A stretch of DNA of 64,000 nt from Oasisia sp. SBJ-2009 (GCA_964017155.1 OZ024861.1:32593377-32657376), one strand, 5' to 3'. Numbered from the stretch's first letter, positions 22,533 to 35,589 are shown. The notes: generated by a model from the sequence alone, not told the origin. Numbers and translations: made by a program.

Positions 22533-23505
22533 GCTACAAGTGGACACTTACTGATGTGGTCGATGGGGCTGTCACAGAGCTACAAGTGGACTAGCCTCGG
22601 TTACCCAGACTCCGTGAGGTGGCAGCACTTTTAAGCCCCCTCAACTACGCCTGGGACAGTATATATGCTTAAGTTTCTACATCCGGGCAGCCTTACCCCA
22701 GAATAGGGTAGAGACGCTGATTGGCTCTCAGGCCAACTATGAAATAAAAATTTAAATAACGATATAGTTTTACAAGATAATAATATCATTTGAAAAGTAT
22801 TCACCATTGAACTTATATTAACACAACAGTAAGTAAAAATTCAAATTTACCGTTGTTTATAAAATAAGAATTACGGCAGGATTAACCAGTATCCGTGAGG
22901 TGGCAGCATTGTCTAGCCCGACACGGATAGCATACAAATTAAATAAAGAAACCTTTTGATCAAATAATGCTGTATTATAAAAAACTATTCAAAATTAAAC
23001 TTATATTAACCCAAAATAAATAGAAATACAAATTTGCAGTTGTTTATAAAAAAAATATTACGGCAGTGTCCGTGAGGTGGCAGCATTTTATAGATCACGC
23101 GGATACCAAACAAAAGCCGGCAAATGTCACCAGACTGTCTTCTCGGCGTAGTTCCGCAGCCGACCGACAGTCGGTTAAGCGAGACTACAAGTGGACACTT
23201 ACTGATGTGGTCGATGGGGCTGTCACAGAGCTACAAGTGGACACTTACTGGTGTGGTCGATGGGGCTGTCACAGAGCTACAAGTGGACACTTACTGATGT
23301 GGTCGATGGGGCTGTCACAGAGCTACAAGTGGACACTTACTGATGTGGTCGATGGGGCTGTCACAGAGCTACAAGTGGACACTTACTGGTGTGGTCGATG
23401 GGGCTGTCACAGAACTACAAGTGGACACTTACTGATGTGGTCGATGGGGCTGTCACAGACCTACAAGTGGACACTTACTGATGTGGTCGATGGAACTGGC
23501 ACAGA
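22533..23505. repeat. 46-bp minisatellite at exon 2 donor, 8 copies, interrupted
   Basis: Unit CTACAAGTGGACACTTACTG ATGTGGTCGATGGGGCTGTC ACAGAG. On the gene strand it contains GACCACATCA|GTAAGT, the exact exon 2 donor with upstream coding bases. Copies start at 22533, ~22580/23185 (split), 23231, 23277, 23323, 23369, 23415 and 23461; the last includes the true exon end (23479). A 593-bp insertion splits the second copy. Confidence 0.95.
22592..23184. mobile_element. 593-bp insertion inside the exon 2 donor array
   Basis: Flanked by 12-bp direct repeats CTACAAGTGGAC (22580-22591 and 23185-23196). Removing the insert plus one copy restores a perfect 46-bp unit, so this behaves like a target-site duplication. 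Inside, CCGTGAGGTGGCAGCA occurs three times (about 22613, 22888, 23067), with ~180-bp AT-rich diverged tandem units. No ORF. Class unknown. Confidence 0.7.
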
Positions 23506-23686
23506 ACTTGCCAAAGAACTTCTTTGCCCCGAGAGCCTTCAGGTCGTGGATGAGGTAGGGCCACAGGTGCAGCACATTGTTGCGTGAGTAGCGGTCTCTC
23601 TTCTCCACAATCACAGCCTTGCCACCAAGGAACGCTACCTCAATGGCAACCCTCAATCCACATGGCCCAGCACCAATGATCAACAC
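23479..23686 (-). CDS. MICAL: MICAL coding exon 2 (FAD-binding Rossmann fold)
   Basis: It starts after TTGCAG with [16 protein letters not shown], the GxGxxG dinucleotide-binding loop, and continues ..[19 protein letters not shown] and ..[17 protein letters not shown], diagnostic of MICAL. Length is 208 nt, ending phase 1 (A|) at donor ATCA|GTAAGT. Both ends of this exon are embedded in tandem arrays that copy the splice sites (see repeats at 22533 and 23687). Confidence 0.95.
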
Positions 23687-24295
23687 CTGCAACAGGGATA
23701 TAACACTCAGTCCACACGGCCAACACCAATGATATCACTCAGTCTACATAGCAAACACCAATGATCAATACCTGCAACAGAAATATAACACCCAGTCCAC
23801 ACGGCCAACACCAATGATATCACTCAGTCTACATAGCAAACACCAATGATCAATACCTGCAACAGGAATATAACACTCAGTCCACACGGCCAACACCAAT
23901 GATATCACTCAGTCTACATAGCAAACACCAATGATCAATACCTGCAACAGGAATATAACACTCAGTCCACACGGCCAACACCAATGATATCACTCAGTCT
24001 ACATAGCAAACACCAATGATCAATACCTGCAACAGGAATATAACACCCAGTCCACACGGCCAACACCAATGATAATCACCTGCAAAACATGATATACATA
24101 CGACTTAGTCTATATGGCCAACACCTGCAAGACATGGACATAACATGCTGTTCGTATGACCAACACCAATTATCACCACCTGCAATATATGGACATAACA
24201 CCCATTCCACATGGCCAACACCAATGATCAACACCCTTGCAAGGCATGGATATAACACTCAGTCCACATGACCAACACAAATGATCAACACCTGC
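23687..24295. repeat. 85-bp repeat array copying exon 2 acceptor and first codons
   Basis: About four 85-bp units (ACACGGCC anchors near 23714, 23799, 23884, 23969, 24054) followed by a degenerate tail. Gene strand: CTGTTGCAG then GTATTGATCATTGGTGTT.., matching real exon 2 (GTGTTGATCATTGGTGCTGG) and extending over the GPCGL codons in diverged form. Each copy hits an in-frame TGA. Confidence 0.93.
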
Positions 24296-26398
24296 AAGAT
24301 AAATACAATAACCTACAACTAATTGTGTTTTTGTACCACATTGGTAATAATTATTTTAATCACTTATTCACTTTTGTTCATGACCTATTTATTTTGATTA
24401 CTAATTTATTCTTTTACTTGTACTGTACCCCATAATTGTTTTAATTTAATTTTATGTTTTATGTATTGTACTTTTTCATTTTTTAAATTGTATTTTAAGT
24501 AAACAGGAGGGACTTTTTGTCTGAAATAAACATAACAAATTAGATATTAAGTTTTATAAGCATTGAACAGTCATATCTGACTCCTACGTAGTAATTGTTG
24601 TACCAGAATATCTTCTGCCTCACTAGAATAACCACTGTATCCTGATAATAGATTCCACTGCACAAAAACAGTTGCCAAGTGACTCATGTTACTTGCGAAC
24701 AGTTTAGGATGTTATATACTAAAAATACAATAAATTACAAGCACATGTTTTCCTGCAAAAGAAATGTGAATAGTCAGTCATAATAGTGGGTAATCAGCCA
24801 TAATACATGTGCACAGAGTAATGTAAAGACATCCTGGTTATATTTCTGTCAAACAAGCCAGCTGTGATGTGTACTGAAACAGCAGGGGTCAGTAGCAGTC
24901 AGCCTCAACAGTGACTGAGTAAGACTCCTCACACATTCCTTCCTCGGGGGACAGACAGACAAGAAGACAGACCGAGTATGTAGTGTCTCTTTATCAAGAC
25001 AATTACACTGTGCAACCACACAGAAGACTACCTTTGTATATTTACTCTGTCAGAAAATAGCTCAGATGAGCTAATGTTATCAAATTGTCATATAAACCGA
25101 CGTTAACTAAAGCTTCTTGTATCTGAAATATCCAAAGTTTGTAATTAATTTTATTATTAATAAATTATAAACTTGATCTATTCTATTTGGCCTTGAACTA
25201 GTTTAAAAGTATGATTGTTTACAATAACTTGACATTATAAAAGGTATTATGATTTGAAGAATATCAGTGATAAATTTCTTGCGACTTCCTCAAACACACC
25301 TGGCATTAAGTTCTGTAAACGTAATTGACTTCAACTTTTTCCTACTGACACACACGGATCTAACACAACAAACAGGATCTATCTATCTACTGGAACTTGT
25401 GACTGAAGAATAATTATCATCAATATTGTTTTATAATGTCTTCAGTTTATTTCTAACTGGCTGTGAAAGAGCAGCAAGTGGAGCGAAAAAACAGTTTGTC
25501 AAACAGCCAGTAAAATGGAATGATTTTCGCACTATTTATGTTCTCATATCTTGTTAACGTGTAAAGACAGCTATGAGCTCATGTCACAGCCTAAACACGC
25601 TCACACACAAAGCAGATCTATTACTCAGATAGTCTGTGTGCAGTAGACACTGTGAGCACCAGTGCCATCTACAGGACAAAACAGATCTACACGACTGATA
25701 CAGCATTAGTACATGAATAAGCAAGGACACACAATGGATTCTATCAGTAGCCATGTCTACTTACTATACTTACAAACTACCAAAAGAACCTCCATGCGCA
25801 GAGACAACATATTAGCCAACATCGTTGTCAAGTAAAAAATACTGTACTTAGTCAGATTTCATTCAAACGTTATGTCATGAGAAATACCTTCACAGACAAA
25901 GCTAGCACCACAACTGTTGTATGACAGTACTGAACTGTTTAATTTGACATGAGCACATAGCAAACCTTGCAATGTTCAACACAATGAAGTTGTAGGTTTT
26001 AGGATGATTTCATGTTTGAATATTGAATGATGTTTACACAGGGGAAGATTTTGACTTGATGAGGAATGGTCAAAATGATATAATTCTTGTTACATCACAA
26101 ATTAAAACCTGCTGAAATCTATTTGACTTTCTGATTCCCTACATCATTGCAATCGGAAAGCAACGTCACTGTCACTGTGGGTAAGAACTACTACAATTAT
26201 TTATAACTGCATTATATTTAGAACAAAACCACTTTGTCTTTCAACGCAAAATCTGCAATATGATGAATGGAATTTATTTACAATCTCTATGTCATTCTTG
26301 TTTTAAAGCAGAGACCATTTCATGACATCTGGTATGCGCATAATACAACCTTGTTAAGGCAGCATATGAAATAATACCCTGGCAGCACATGGGGACTG
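24296..26398. other. intron 1 of the coding region, no recognised content
   Basis: AT-rich, no ORF of interest, no conserved exon, no tandem array. The only short repeat is a GACAGACAGACAAG run near 24950. Confidence 0.6.
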
Positions 26399-26498
26399 TC
26401 TGGAGGGACTGACAAGGGGACACCAGACATGAGACATGGGGACACCAGACATGAGACATGGGGACACCAGACATGAGACATGGGGACACCAGACAACT
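26399..26498. repeat. 22-bp tandem repeat, ~4 copies
   Basis: GGGGACACCAGACATGAGAC AT repeated, last unit diverging into CAACTGATA. Intronic, not at a splice site. Confidence 0.93.
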
Positions 26499-26924
26499 GA
26501 TATCAAAGACCTGAGACACTTTGTGGGCCAGTGACTCACCAATACAAACAAGTGGCATTCCTCACCCCCAAACAGCTGCTAACTAAACAAGTGGATCATT
26601 CAACACAGCACTTCACCACAGAATTCTTCTGTGGCATTACCCTGTGCACAAACTTGTCGCTAATGGAACTGACACCACAAGGAATGAAACAAAATGAAAC
26701 GAGCAGCATTCTAGACACAACATTCCAGATGAATACAAACCATGGAATTCCTTTGTGTGTCTGAAACTACTAAAAATGAGCCAGCCTTCCAGACAAACCC
26801 TGTTTATTTCACTTTAAAAAGTCACATAAAAATATAAACTCATATATTTTATGTTATTCTTCTCTCAGATACTGGACGGGGACCTGGCTTTGCAGGGCGT
26901 TTAAAGTCCAATGAGAATATGTGA

Positions 26925-27130
26925 GTCCACTACAGGTTACACATTTACCAGGTTTTACCCTGTGTGGGATCTTTTACTTCCCCTGGAATAGACACCAGAT
27001 AGAAGGGACCACCGGCTTTTAGAATCTCTTCCGAAAGACACAGGCAAATGTAGAGTGAACGAAATTGCCTAAGTTTCAAAATGGCGGTAGGTGGGATTAT
27101 ACAACCGTCCCCTCAATTGACTCCAATTGT
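26925..27130 (-). mobile_element. tRNA-derived SINE, truncated, inverted copy
   Basis: Reverse-complement match to the body of the SINE at 19903-20272: TCTTCCGAAAGACACAGGCA, GGGACCACCGGCTTTTAG, GATCTTTTACTTCCCCTGG. The tRNA head is partly lost. Confidence 0.75.
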
Positions 27131-27589
27131 CATTGCTCAAATCACATTTGCCAGATATTGTCTTAGTTACCCCACCCCCTTATTGCCCTGACTAGCTCAG
27201 TCATACAGACCAGTCATGAGTTTATGTTGATTGTCATTTGGGGTTGATAAAGTACCAGGAGCTAAGTGAGACAACAAGGTGACTGTAATTGATACAGATG
27301 ATAAGCCCAATATAGCTATCAATATCAATCACTCACTTGTCTATTTAATAAGTCATTAGAAGTTATTTATTCCAGGATTGTTATCTATCCAGTAGGCATT
27401 TTATTGAATTTAGCCACAACCAATCTTCTTTTACAGATTTTTTAAAGGAAAACGTTACTGCAACAAAACTGTTTTGTTAGACGTCACATGTTCAACTTTA
27501 GAAACCGTCCTTAAAATCTGTTGTAGCTATATTGGCCAGACACATCATTAATATATACTACATGTTACACATGTTGACACATGGCTCGT

Positions 27590-27945
27590 AAACTTGGGCA
27601 CTCACCATCCAATCAAAGAACAAGCTAGCAGCCACACAAACAAAGATGGAAAGGAGTATGTTAAACATCACATATCGGGACCAAAAAAAAACATCTGGGT
27701 AAGAGAAAAAACGGGAAGTGGAACTGGGCAGAGCACGTCAGCAGGATACGAGATAACCAATGGACACTGCATGGAAACCCTACGAAAGAAAAAGACCTAG
27801 AGGAAGACTGGTGAGACGTTGGAGACAAACTGGACAACTACTGGAAGGGTACCATCTGGCAAAGGATAGCGCAAGATAGGCAGATGTGGAAGCAGCATGC
27901 TGAGGCCTTTGCCCAACCACGGGACACTATGACTGCACAGTGATG
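27590..27945 (+). mobile_element. LINE reverse-transcriptase C-terminal remnant
   Basis: Translated across frameshifts and stops it reads KKRKWNWAEHVSRIRDNQWT-like, ..LEEDW.., ..TIWQRIAQDRQMWKQHAEAF then AQ. This K-W-x-W-x-x-H-V-x-R ... A-Q-D-R-x-x-W order is the standard tail of endonuclease/reverse-transcriptase LINE ORFs. Ends in GATGATAATCATGATGA. Confidence 0.75.
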
Positions 27946-29231
27946 ATAATCATGATGACATGTTACACCCTTTTTTGTTACGAAAGTCCAAATGTACCAG
28001 GCAGTAACAGCCATAGACAGCAGTACCCACCCACCTCCAGAAACAGATGGCCATTCTATCGGTATCAGTTTGTTTTGCTAGATCTGCTCATCTGCATATC
28101 TCAGCAGATTCTATAATCAGGTCACCCCTCTAATCAGGCCAATTTATCAGTGTGGTGTCTCTACACGGTACTTGGGTATCACAGACACAACAGTAAACAG
28201 CACATCCTCCTGGATGTTGCTCCTAGCAACCTCTGTTGCTTTGGTAACTGGAGAGGTTGCTAACATTTTGAAGAAAAACTTGTACACAAGTCCAATAAAA
28301 GTTGTAATTTATAACTACATTTATAAAAACAATTTTCAATCCCTGCAAAAAATGTTCATAAATGTTGTGTGGTTTTTAAATGTATGATTTGTATGGTTCA
28401 TCTGTGGTATAAAACATTCAACCCATCAGGTCAGATAGACAAGCTCTGATACCCAACAGGTGTGTCATCTTGATGAAAGGTGCAAGGTCCTGTACACATT
28501 ACACTAATCTCCCGATCTGATTAGTGATACACATCTGAATCTAGGTGTTCTTACTTATCTCCCCGTTTAACAGAATACCCATTCCAACTGACAAAAGATA
28601 TGTGGTTTCTGATCCCGCCACTGAACTCAATGGCCTGTTGTAAGGAGACCCTGAGGGCACCTGTTCACCCTGCACTGGCAGGGGACAAGGGTCACTAATA
28701 ATGCACCAAGTGACAGGGTCACAGGTTCACCGAGGTCCCCACACTGACCCCACACCACCAGTTTGGCTTCCAGATTACCATTAGCTAAGCCAACAGTATT
28801 TATTGTCTTAGCTGTCCGTTTTGACCTCTTAAATTACACATTTGTGTAGAAAACAACACCTTGGAATCCACAGTGAAGTATTCCTGGACACTTGTATCTC
28901 TCTGTGAGCTTGGTGTCCAGTGGTTTATTATCAAGAATAGAAGTACAGCTACACTTACAATTCAACATGTACCAAATTGATAATAAATAAAGTTTTTGTT
29001 AAGCTGTCTCATAATTTTGTTTTATATTTATTTACCATTTATTTATTCTTATTATTCATACTAAAAACTCTATAAAAAAATCCAGCTAACTAATTATGGG
29101 ATAACTAATTAACTAACAAGGGACATTAACATTAACTAATCTACTCTCAACAATAACTAAATCCATTTTACATAAAGATGTACCAGAATTTTTTAAATTA
29201 ACAAAAAACACGGCAAAATTTCTCCACCTAC
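27946..29231. other. intron 1 of coding region, no recognised content
   Basis: AT-rich sequence up to the exon 1 donor; I see no exon, array or element. Confidence 0.5.
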
Positions 29232-29566
29232 CCGTGTGTTTGTGCAAGCGGTGCCCTTCTTGTACTCGCGCCGCGTGGCGCAGCGGTCGAGCCGCGCCCA
29301 CAGTGACTGCGCCTTCCACGACACGAGACGAGGCTTCAACTTGCGGTAAAAGATCTGGTGGTCCTCGGGTCTCACCCCCAGCAGGTCACACATCTGCTGG
29401 AAGTATCCCATGATGCCCTGGAATGTGTTCGCTGTACAGAACTGGTCGAAAATGTCCGAGGCAGCGCTGTTCTCGTCGACCAGGGTGGGAACATGGCTGA
29501 CACCACCCTCGCCCCTCGGCACCCCGAACGGGGCGGACGTCTGTTGGCGTGACATCAGCGGCTAGT
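29232..29566 (-). CDS. MICAL: MICAL coding exon 1 (start codon; N-terminus of FAD domain)
   Basis: Acceptor CTGCAG ends at 29567. Eleven leader bases follow, including an in-frame TAG 9 nt before ATG 29555, which fixes the start. 108 codons end in ..KKGTACTNTR at donor CGG|GTAGGT (29232), phase 0. The segment ..QSLWARLDRCATRREYKKGT.. matches the conserved MICAL N-terminal block just ahead of the Rossmann fold. The first ~27 residues are a low-conservation leader. Confidence 0.93.
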
Positions 29567-29689
29567 CTGCAGAAAACCACCAACATTATATTTTATAATA
29601 TTTATAATAACATGGGACATGTGTACAAAACAGTAGGTAAGAAAAAAATTGTTGCCTTCATTACATTTTTATAATTTATTAGCGCAAAT

Positions 29690-29760
29690 TGTACATATAT
29701 AATATATATATATATGTGTGTACGTACGTACATACATACGTACGTATGTATTCAATCATG
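29690..29760. repeat. (TA)n / (CGTA)n / (CATA)n microsatellite
   Basis: Short TATATA, then TACGTACGTACATACATACG-type run in the putative leader intron. Confidence 0.85.
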
Positions 29761-30251
29761 AAACATGGATCAAATTTTTATTTTTTAATTCAGCTCTAAC
29801 TTTTCTGATGTAAATTATGTCAAAATTATTAATTAGCTATTAATTAACAATTACATGGCCATGTGCTGTACGCCTTAATATTTTCTTGATTCGTCCAATA
29901 AAGCTAGTCAAGCCATCAAAGTCCTAATGTTCAGATCCATCCCAAGACAATAAGTTCAGAAAATCAATCAAAACACTAATAGCAGTAGCAGCCAGGCACA
30001 AGACGTTCACCACAGCAATGTCAACCACAGGATGACAATAACACGCAGAATCACACAAATATGCAGCAATTTCATGCGGGACAATCCAGGCTGGCAACAA
30101 ATTACTGACAACTCAGCCTGGGTCTAATACAATACGTCAAAGCTGCTTTCATCAGAATATTTACGATCCAATTATTAGTATGACATCATGAACACACAGC
30201 ACCTGTGCTGGATGATGTCATTCCTTGTAAGGTCCATAACCCTTGGAACAG

Positions 30252-30253
<2 letters not shown>

Positions 30254-30311
<58 letters not shown>

Positions 30312-30387
30312 ACCCACACAGACACCCACACACCCACACACACACCCACACACCCACACACACCCACACACACACCCACACACACAC

Positions 30388-30441
<54 letters not shown>
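30254..30441. repeat. (CA)n with CCACA interruptions
   Basis: 188 bp; a perfect CA block, a middle of CCACACAC variants, then a second CA block. ORFs in all frames are artefacts. Confidence 0.96.
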
Positions 30442-31574
30442 GCCAGCACCAACATATAACTGGTTCTATACTGCAGCTGTTTATGCAATACATTTCCTGT
30501 GGTGCTAGAACAAAGAAGTCCGCCCTGATACCACACCACACTCACAGCTGGGCCTGGAGAGCCAACCAACTCAGTGACTGGCCAAGTCCAATGCCAATAT
30601 GGCATAACACTTCACTACTACCTACCGAATACACTTCTATGGCTTATGAAATTAGAGTTTCCTGATTGTTACTATGCAGTCTTGATAGAAACGCAATAAA
30701 AACAGCACACACCAAAACATATGCAATTATCAACGGCCTGGTTGAATTTAGAACAAAATATGTATTACATATGTTTGGCATAGTCCATGTGTTAATGTAT
30801 GCAAGATTTATTAAGGATTCACTTTTAATTATTGAATTTTCTTATAAATGCATCATAATCAATGCTAACTTTAATTTATAATGTTGCTGAAATGGGCAAA
30901 CTGATTACCAGATATATCCATAAAAAGCCTAATAGAAATAATACCTAGGCATTTGAATAATAAATATGATGACATCAACTTTGGGTGCTTTCTACTGTAC
31001 ATATAATTCAATGTTCAGATTTTTCTACTATTTAGTTAATTTCAGAGGATCTGTATCCCAGTAGATATCAGTTACTCCTGCCAAAGCATGCCAATAATAA
31101 CACTGCATACTAACATTACAATGCAAGTCTGCCAATTTTGGCTGCGATTTAACAGGGATTATATCAAGTCTAACTGAGCAGGCCAATTCTGTATTACTTA
31201 TGTCTGATATTAGCTGCGATCATCAGTTGTAAAAAGCTAAATCAATGTGAATGGGACTGTCCGACATCTTCATCAGGATCCAATAGTGTGTTGGCAGGAC
31301 TCATTTAGTTATAGGCCTATAGCACTATATACTAGTATTTTAAATTAACAAAACTATGCGTATTGCTTTTTATCATATTACCAACATTCACTGTTTCATA
31401 ATTATCCCTATTCAGCAGACGTATTATCAATTAAATTTACATTAAAAACTGCACAACTGCAAGACTGACTTCCTTACAAGTCTAAGGTTATTGTTGTGAC
31501 TGGTGGTAGTAACCCAAATGTTGTGATCCCTAATTTTAAGTAGCAGCCCCCACAAACAGGTTAAGTTTACGCAC

Positions 31575-31685
31575 AACATCACAGAAGAAGTACGTGAACA
31601 AGGCCCGCAGGTGACGTGTCGAAACTTCGTACTCATCTTCGACAATTAAGCTCCAAGTAAGTTCAATTATACTACAATTAACCAT
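31575..31685 (+). mobile_element. intron dispersed repeat, copy 1
   Basis: Shares with 31860-31970 and 35590-35702 the string GAACAAGG..CGAAAC..CGTACTCATCTTCGACA then AAGCTCCAA..GTAAGTT..ATTA. Same orientation in all three. Confidence 0.7.
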
Positions 31686-31854
31686 TCTTGGAGCCATGAA
31701 CAATATATTCAATATCGTTCCTCAACAACATGGACGAGGTCTTAAAACTACTCAGATCGGCAGAAAAGACGGTGAGAAAGATCGCCCGATGGGAAAATTA
31801 CAAACGATTTATCATCTGCATGCCATCTACAAGAAAATTATCCCGCCAAAATCT

Positions 31855-31970
31855 GAAGCAACACACGTGACACCAGTACGCGAACAAGGCACGAATGACG
31901 GGTCAAAACGTACTACTCATCTTCGACAATTAAGCTCCAAAGTAAGTTAAATTATACTACAATAAACATC
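31855..31970 (+). mobile_element. intron dispersed repeat, copy 2
   Basis: Second copy, starting CACACGTGACACCAGTACGC GAACAAGG.. and ending CTCCAAAGTAAGTTAAATTA. About 280 bp after copy 1; the sequence between is unique, so this could be a pair of element ends. Confidence 0.7.
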
Positions 31971-34900
31971 ACAGAGGTCAAGTTCACTGGGACAGCGTGG
32001 GAAAACTGACATACTTCTCACTTCACAGCTATCTATTACACAAATATGATACAGCACCAGATGAAAACACTAGTGTGAAATGTTTGTATTAGGTCTACCT
32101 TTAGACAGCTTGGATACACATAACATTACACTGTAAACAAACAACTCAGTTACTTGTCACCAACACACCCTGTCCACTTTGAGGCAGCACGGTGGTGTCT
32201 GATGTATGTATCAGTGAGGAACAAGAGCTATTTTCTGTTTCATTTTCCTGTTCCAGTTGGTCTAATGCCAGTTTCCAGTCTCCACCAAATGATACACCAG
32301 GGCATACAGGTCTGATAACAGTGACAGGGGTGCAGAGCACAGCCAGTGTTCCTTAGATACCACCCAGTGTATATGAATAGGCTGATAAGCAAAAACTGTC
32401 AACAAGATTATGCCACCCACATAATAGACCTACTTAGATCCTACATACCATTTACTGGTAGAGTTGCCACTACAGCACGACATAAATATTTGTTATAAAT
32501 AATACAGCATACACTAGCCTCATACTTTCTCAACCAAACTTTCAATTTTTTCTGGCAGTTCCCCAACATAGCGTCATGTACCGCTCGCTACCTAGGGTAA
32601 TTGTCAGTAGGCCACAGGAGAGTAAAATTACATGGTATTAACTTTATGGGATCACTTACATAGTTAAGTACTTGCTTAATTTAAATAGAAATCTTTTTTT
32701 AACATTTTATTTTATACTGAACAAGATATTTTCAACAAAATGACAGTGAATAAACAATCAAAATAAAAAACATGCTCTACGTGACTTTGCTCTATCTTCC
32801 CAGAACCAACGTGCTGTGCTCCCTCTCCCGAGATTCACTGGGTGGGAAACATTGGTCATGTGACCTGGTGACAGCAGCAGGAAGGAAGCAGGCAGTTTAC
32901 TGGCATAACAAATGTTATGGCTCAGGGACATCTACATAGCAACAGATTGCCTGTGACAGTTCCAGCTTCCTGGTCAAGTAGTCATGTTGTATGCAAGGCC
33001 AGCATGGGTGAGCCACGCCAATACACATGATGACTTAGGATGTGACCAGCAATAATGTGACATGACTCATTTCTGCTGAGGCCTCAGTAACGTTGCTGTC
33101 ATCATGATAATTACCCAACTAACATAATTTAAATACATTTGAAAATGCTGCCATTATATAAATTAAACTTGTCATATTAACTGGTGAACTAAACACATTT
33201 TTAATGCAATTGCTGTTCATCTCGTTGCCTCAACGTGAGTCTTTGATTTTAATTTTCCTTATTTCTCCCACTACTGTTCATGACTGCAACTCCATCTCTT
33301 ATTTTCAAACTAATTGTTCATAAAATTTACCAAGTGTGGCCTACTAGTGTGACTGTAATAATCATATGAAGAATGCAAGACAGGTGTATCATTTTATATA
33401 AACCTTCAGCCTTGAATACTCCACAACAGGGAAGTGTCTGGATGTGTAAGACAAGTCACACATGTAACACACATAACACACATCTGGTGCCCCCTAAACC
33501 CCTACACAGATGGTGTAGGTCCAGGCACTTGGAAACAACCAGTGACACCAGTATCTCTACACCATTGACACCTGCACTGTAACAGGTGCCCATGTATCAC
33601 TTACATTAAAAATTAATTATACATAAATGTCTGATAGGCTCGTCGAAGCTTCAAGTTCATGTGACGCCACAAGGGGGACTGCAATCACTGCTTTAGGCCG
33701 AACACCAGACGCAAAAACTGCAGCACCAGACAGTTACCTCAGTAGACTATGTACTACAGGTTACCATATCACATGTTACATAACAGACTTAGCTGTGACC
33801 TACATTGCAGACTGTCTGTAAAGCACAAGTAAATAGCACTGCAACTGCGGCATTCCACAATGGTTTCTACTGTTTGAAAATATTCAATATTTAAGTACAA
33901 ATTTACACTTGGATTTTGGATTCCAGCAAAGACATGGGCACATATTTCACTGCCAAATAATTTGCATGTATGCATGGTCTCTGGTTAGAGCTATATAGTC
34001 CTACAGTTCATCAATGTTTAGTTACACATATAAATGTGAAACCAGATGCTTCACATGTTGCTCTAAAAATAACAACTTTAATTGTTCTGTGCAGGGAGCT
34101 AATTAAATTCACTCATTAACATTCCAGGTGAACACTGGCATTCACAGGGTGCTCTATGATTAGACCGACTACTAATTAATTTACAACAGCCGGACCAAGG
34201 CACACACCAGTACACACATAGGGAACAGTAACAGAGAGATAGATGCCTGTGCTGACAGCTCCCTGACCTGGGACCTGAGAGGGAGCTGATCCCACACTCC
34301 ACTCCCGGGATGGTCCCTGCTCCCAAACCTGCCTTTGTGGATACAGGCCAACGTCCCAGTGTTTGGTCCCAGTGTTTGGCGTGACCCAAGTGGCCCATAT
34401 AGTCCCAGCACTGGGAGTCAGACTTCAGTGTTTAGTAACATCTGGCACAAAGCCCTTGGACCAATACACAACAATACTGCAGCCTGGCTCTAGGCTGGGG
34501 CAAGAGGTCAATACTCTGTCTCACAGTCACAGGAAATGTTTGTGTGTGTATGGCTTCCAAGCCAACAAGTGCAGCTGTCCAGTCAATGAATGGACTGACC
34601 ACTACGCAGATTATATCAATAAAGTGGCCTTTGTACACAATCACTGACCACAATGACCAGAGCTTTACATCAATGCCTTTCTGCCTCCAGGAAAGATAAA
34701 ACCTGAAGCTCAGCACTACCGGAAAGGAAATATTCCACGGGATTTCTACCCCACAAGAAGATGTGTCATATTTTGGATGATCAAATATGTTTGTAAATTG
34801 ATGTACTGTACATAGACAAATCCCAATACAGACCATGAGACATAATAATTATAGTCTGATATCATACAAATCCATGCAGAACTCAAATAAGACAATGTCG

Positions 34901-35589
34901 CCCAGATGAACATTACAACTGAACAGCTCAGGAACCATCTAGGAAAGAATCAACACTAATTACACAAGCAGCAGGTTGGGATCCGTAGCAAAAACAAACA
35001 TAACCCAGCTATGTAATCTGATTACCAGAGCAAGAAACTGCTTCTCCGATTTCATCCCAATTAGCCATACACACCTAAACCCTCCCTCCTGCCATGGACC
35101 ATAGTACGACACCAGCAGATGCTGCACTGACCTATTTCCATGATCACTGCTAAGCATAAATAGCAACGTGATAGATCACGGACGCATGTCCTATCATACT
35201 TATAGTAAGTACTCTCCAGTCTCAACTGCCAGGCGCTACACGTGACCAGAAATGTCATGCCAGGGTACAGACAATATACATGCTGCATTTGAAACCAAAA
35301 AACACTATGTAACACAAACACTGTGTAACACAATACACTATGTAAAACAAACGCACTATGTAACATTGAGGACAAATTGCCAATAGAGTGCAAGTAAGCC
35401 AGACACAGAAACTATCATCAGCTGTTTCTTCTGTTTGTATCACATGATATATACCAGTAACAAGGTCACATGGCATGCCTACAGCAGGGTGATATTACAA
35501 GCTGGTTTTGGAATACGCCAGTGTTAAGCTCACTGACTTAAGGCCATGTAACAAATTTCAAGGATTGTGATATAAATATATCATAACAA
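31971..35589. other. putative leader intron, no recognised content
   Basis: AT-rich; short ORFs only, none with a recognisable product or flanking splice signals that I trust. Confidence 0.5.
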
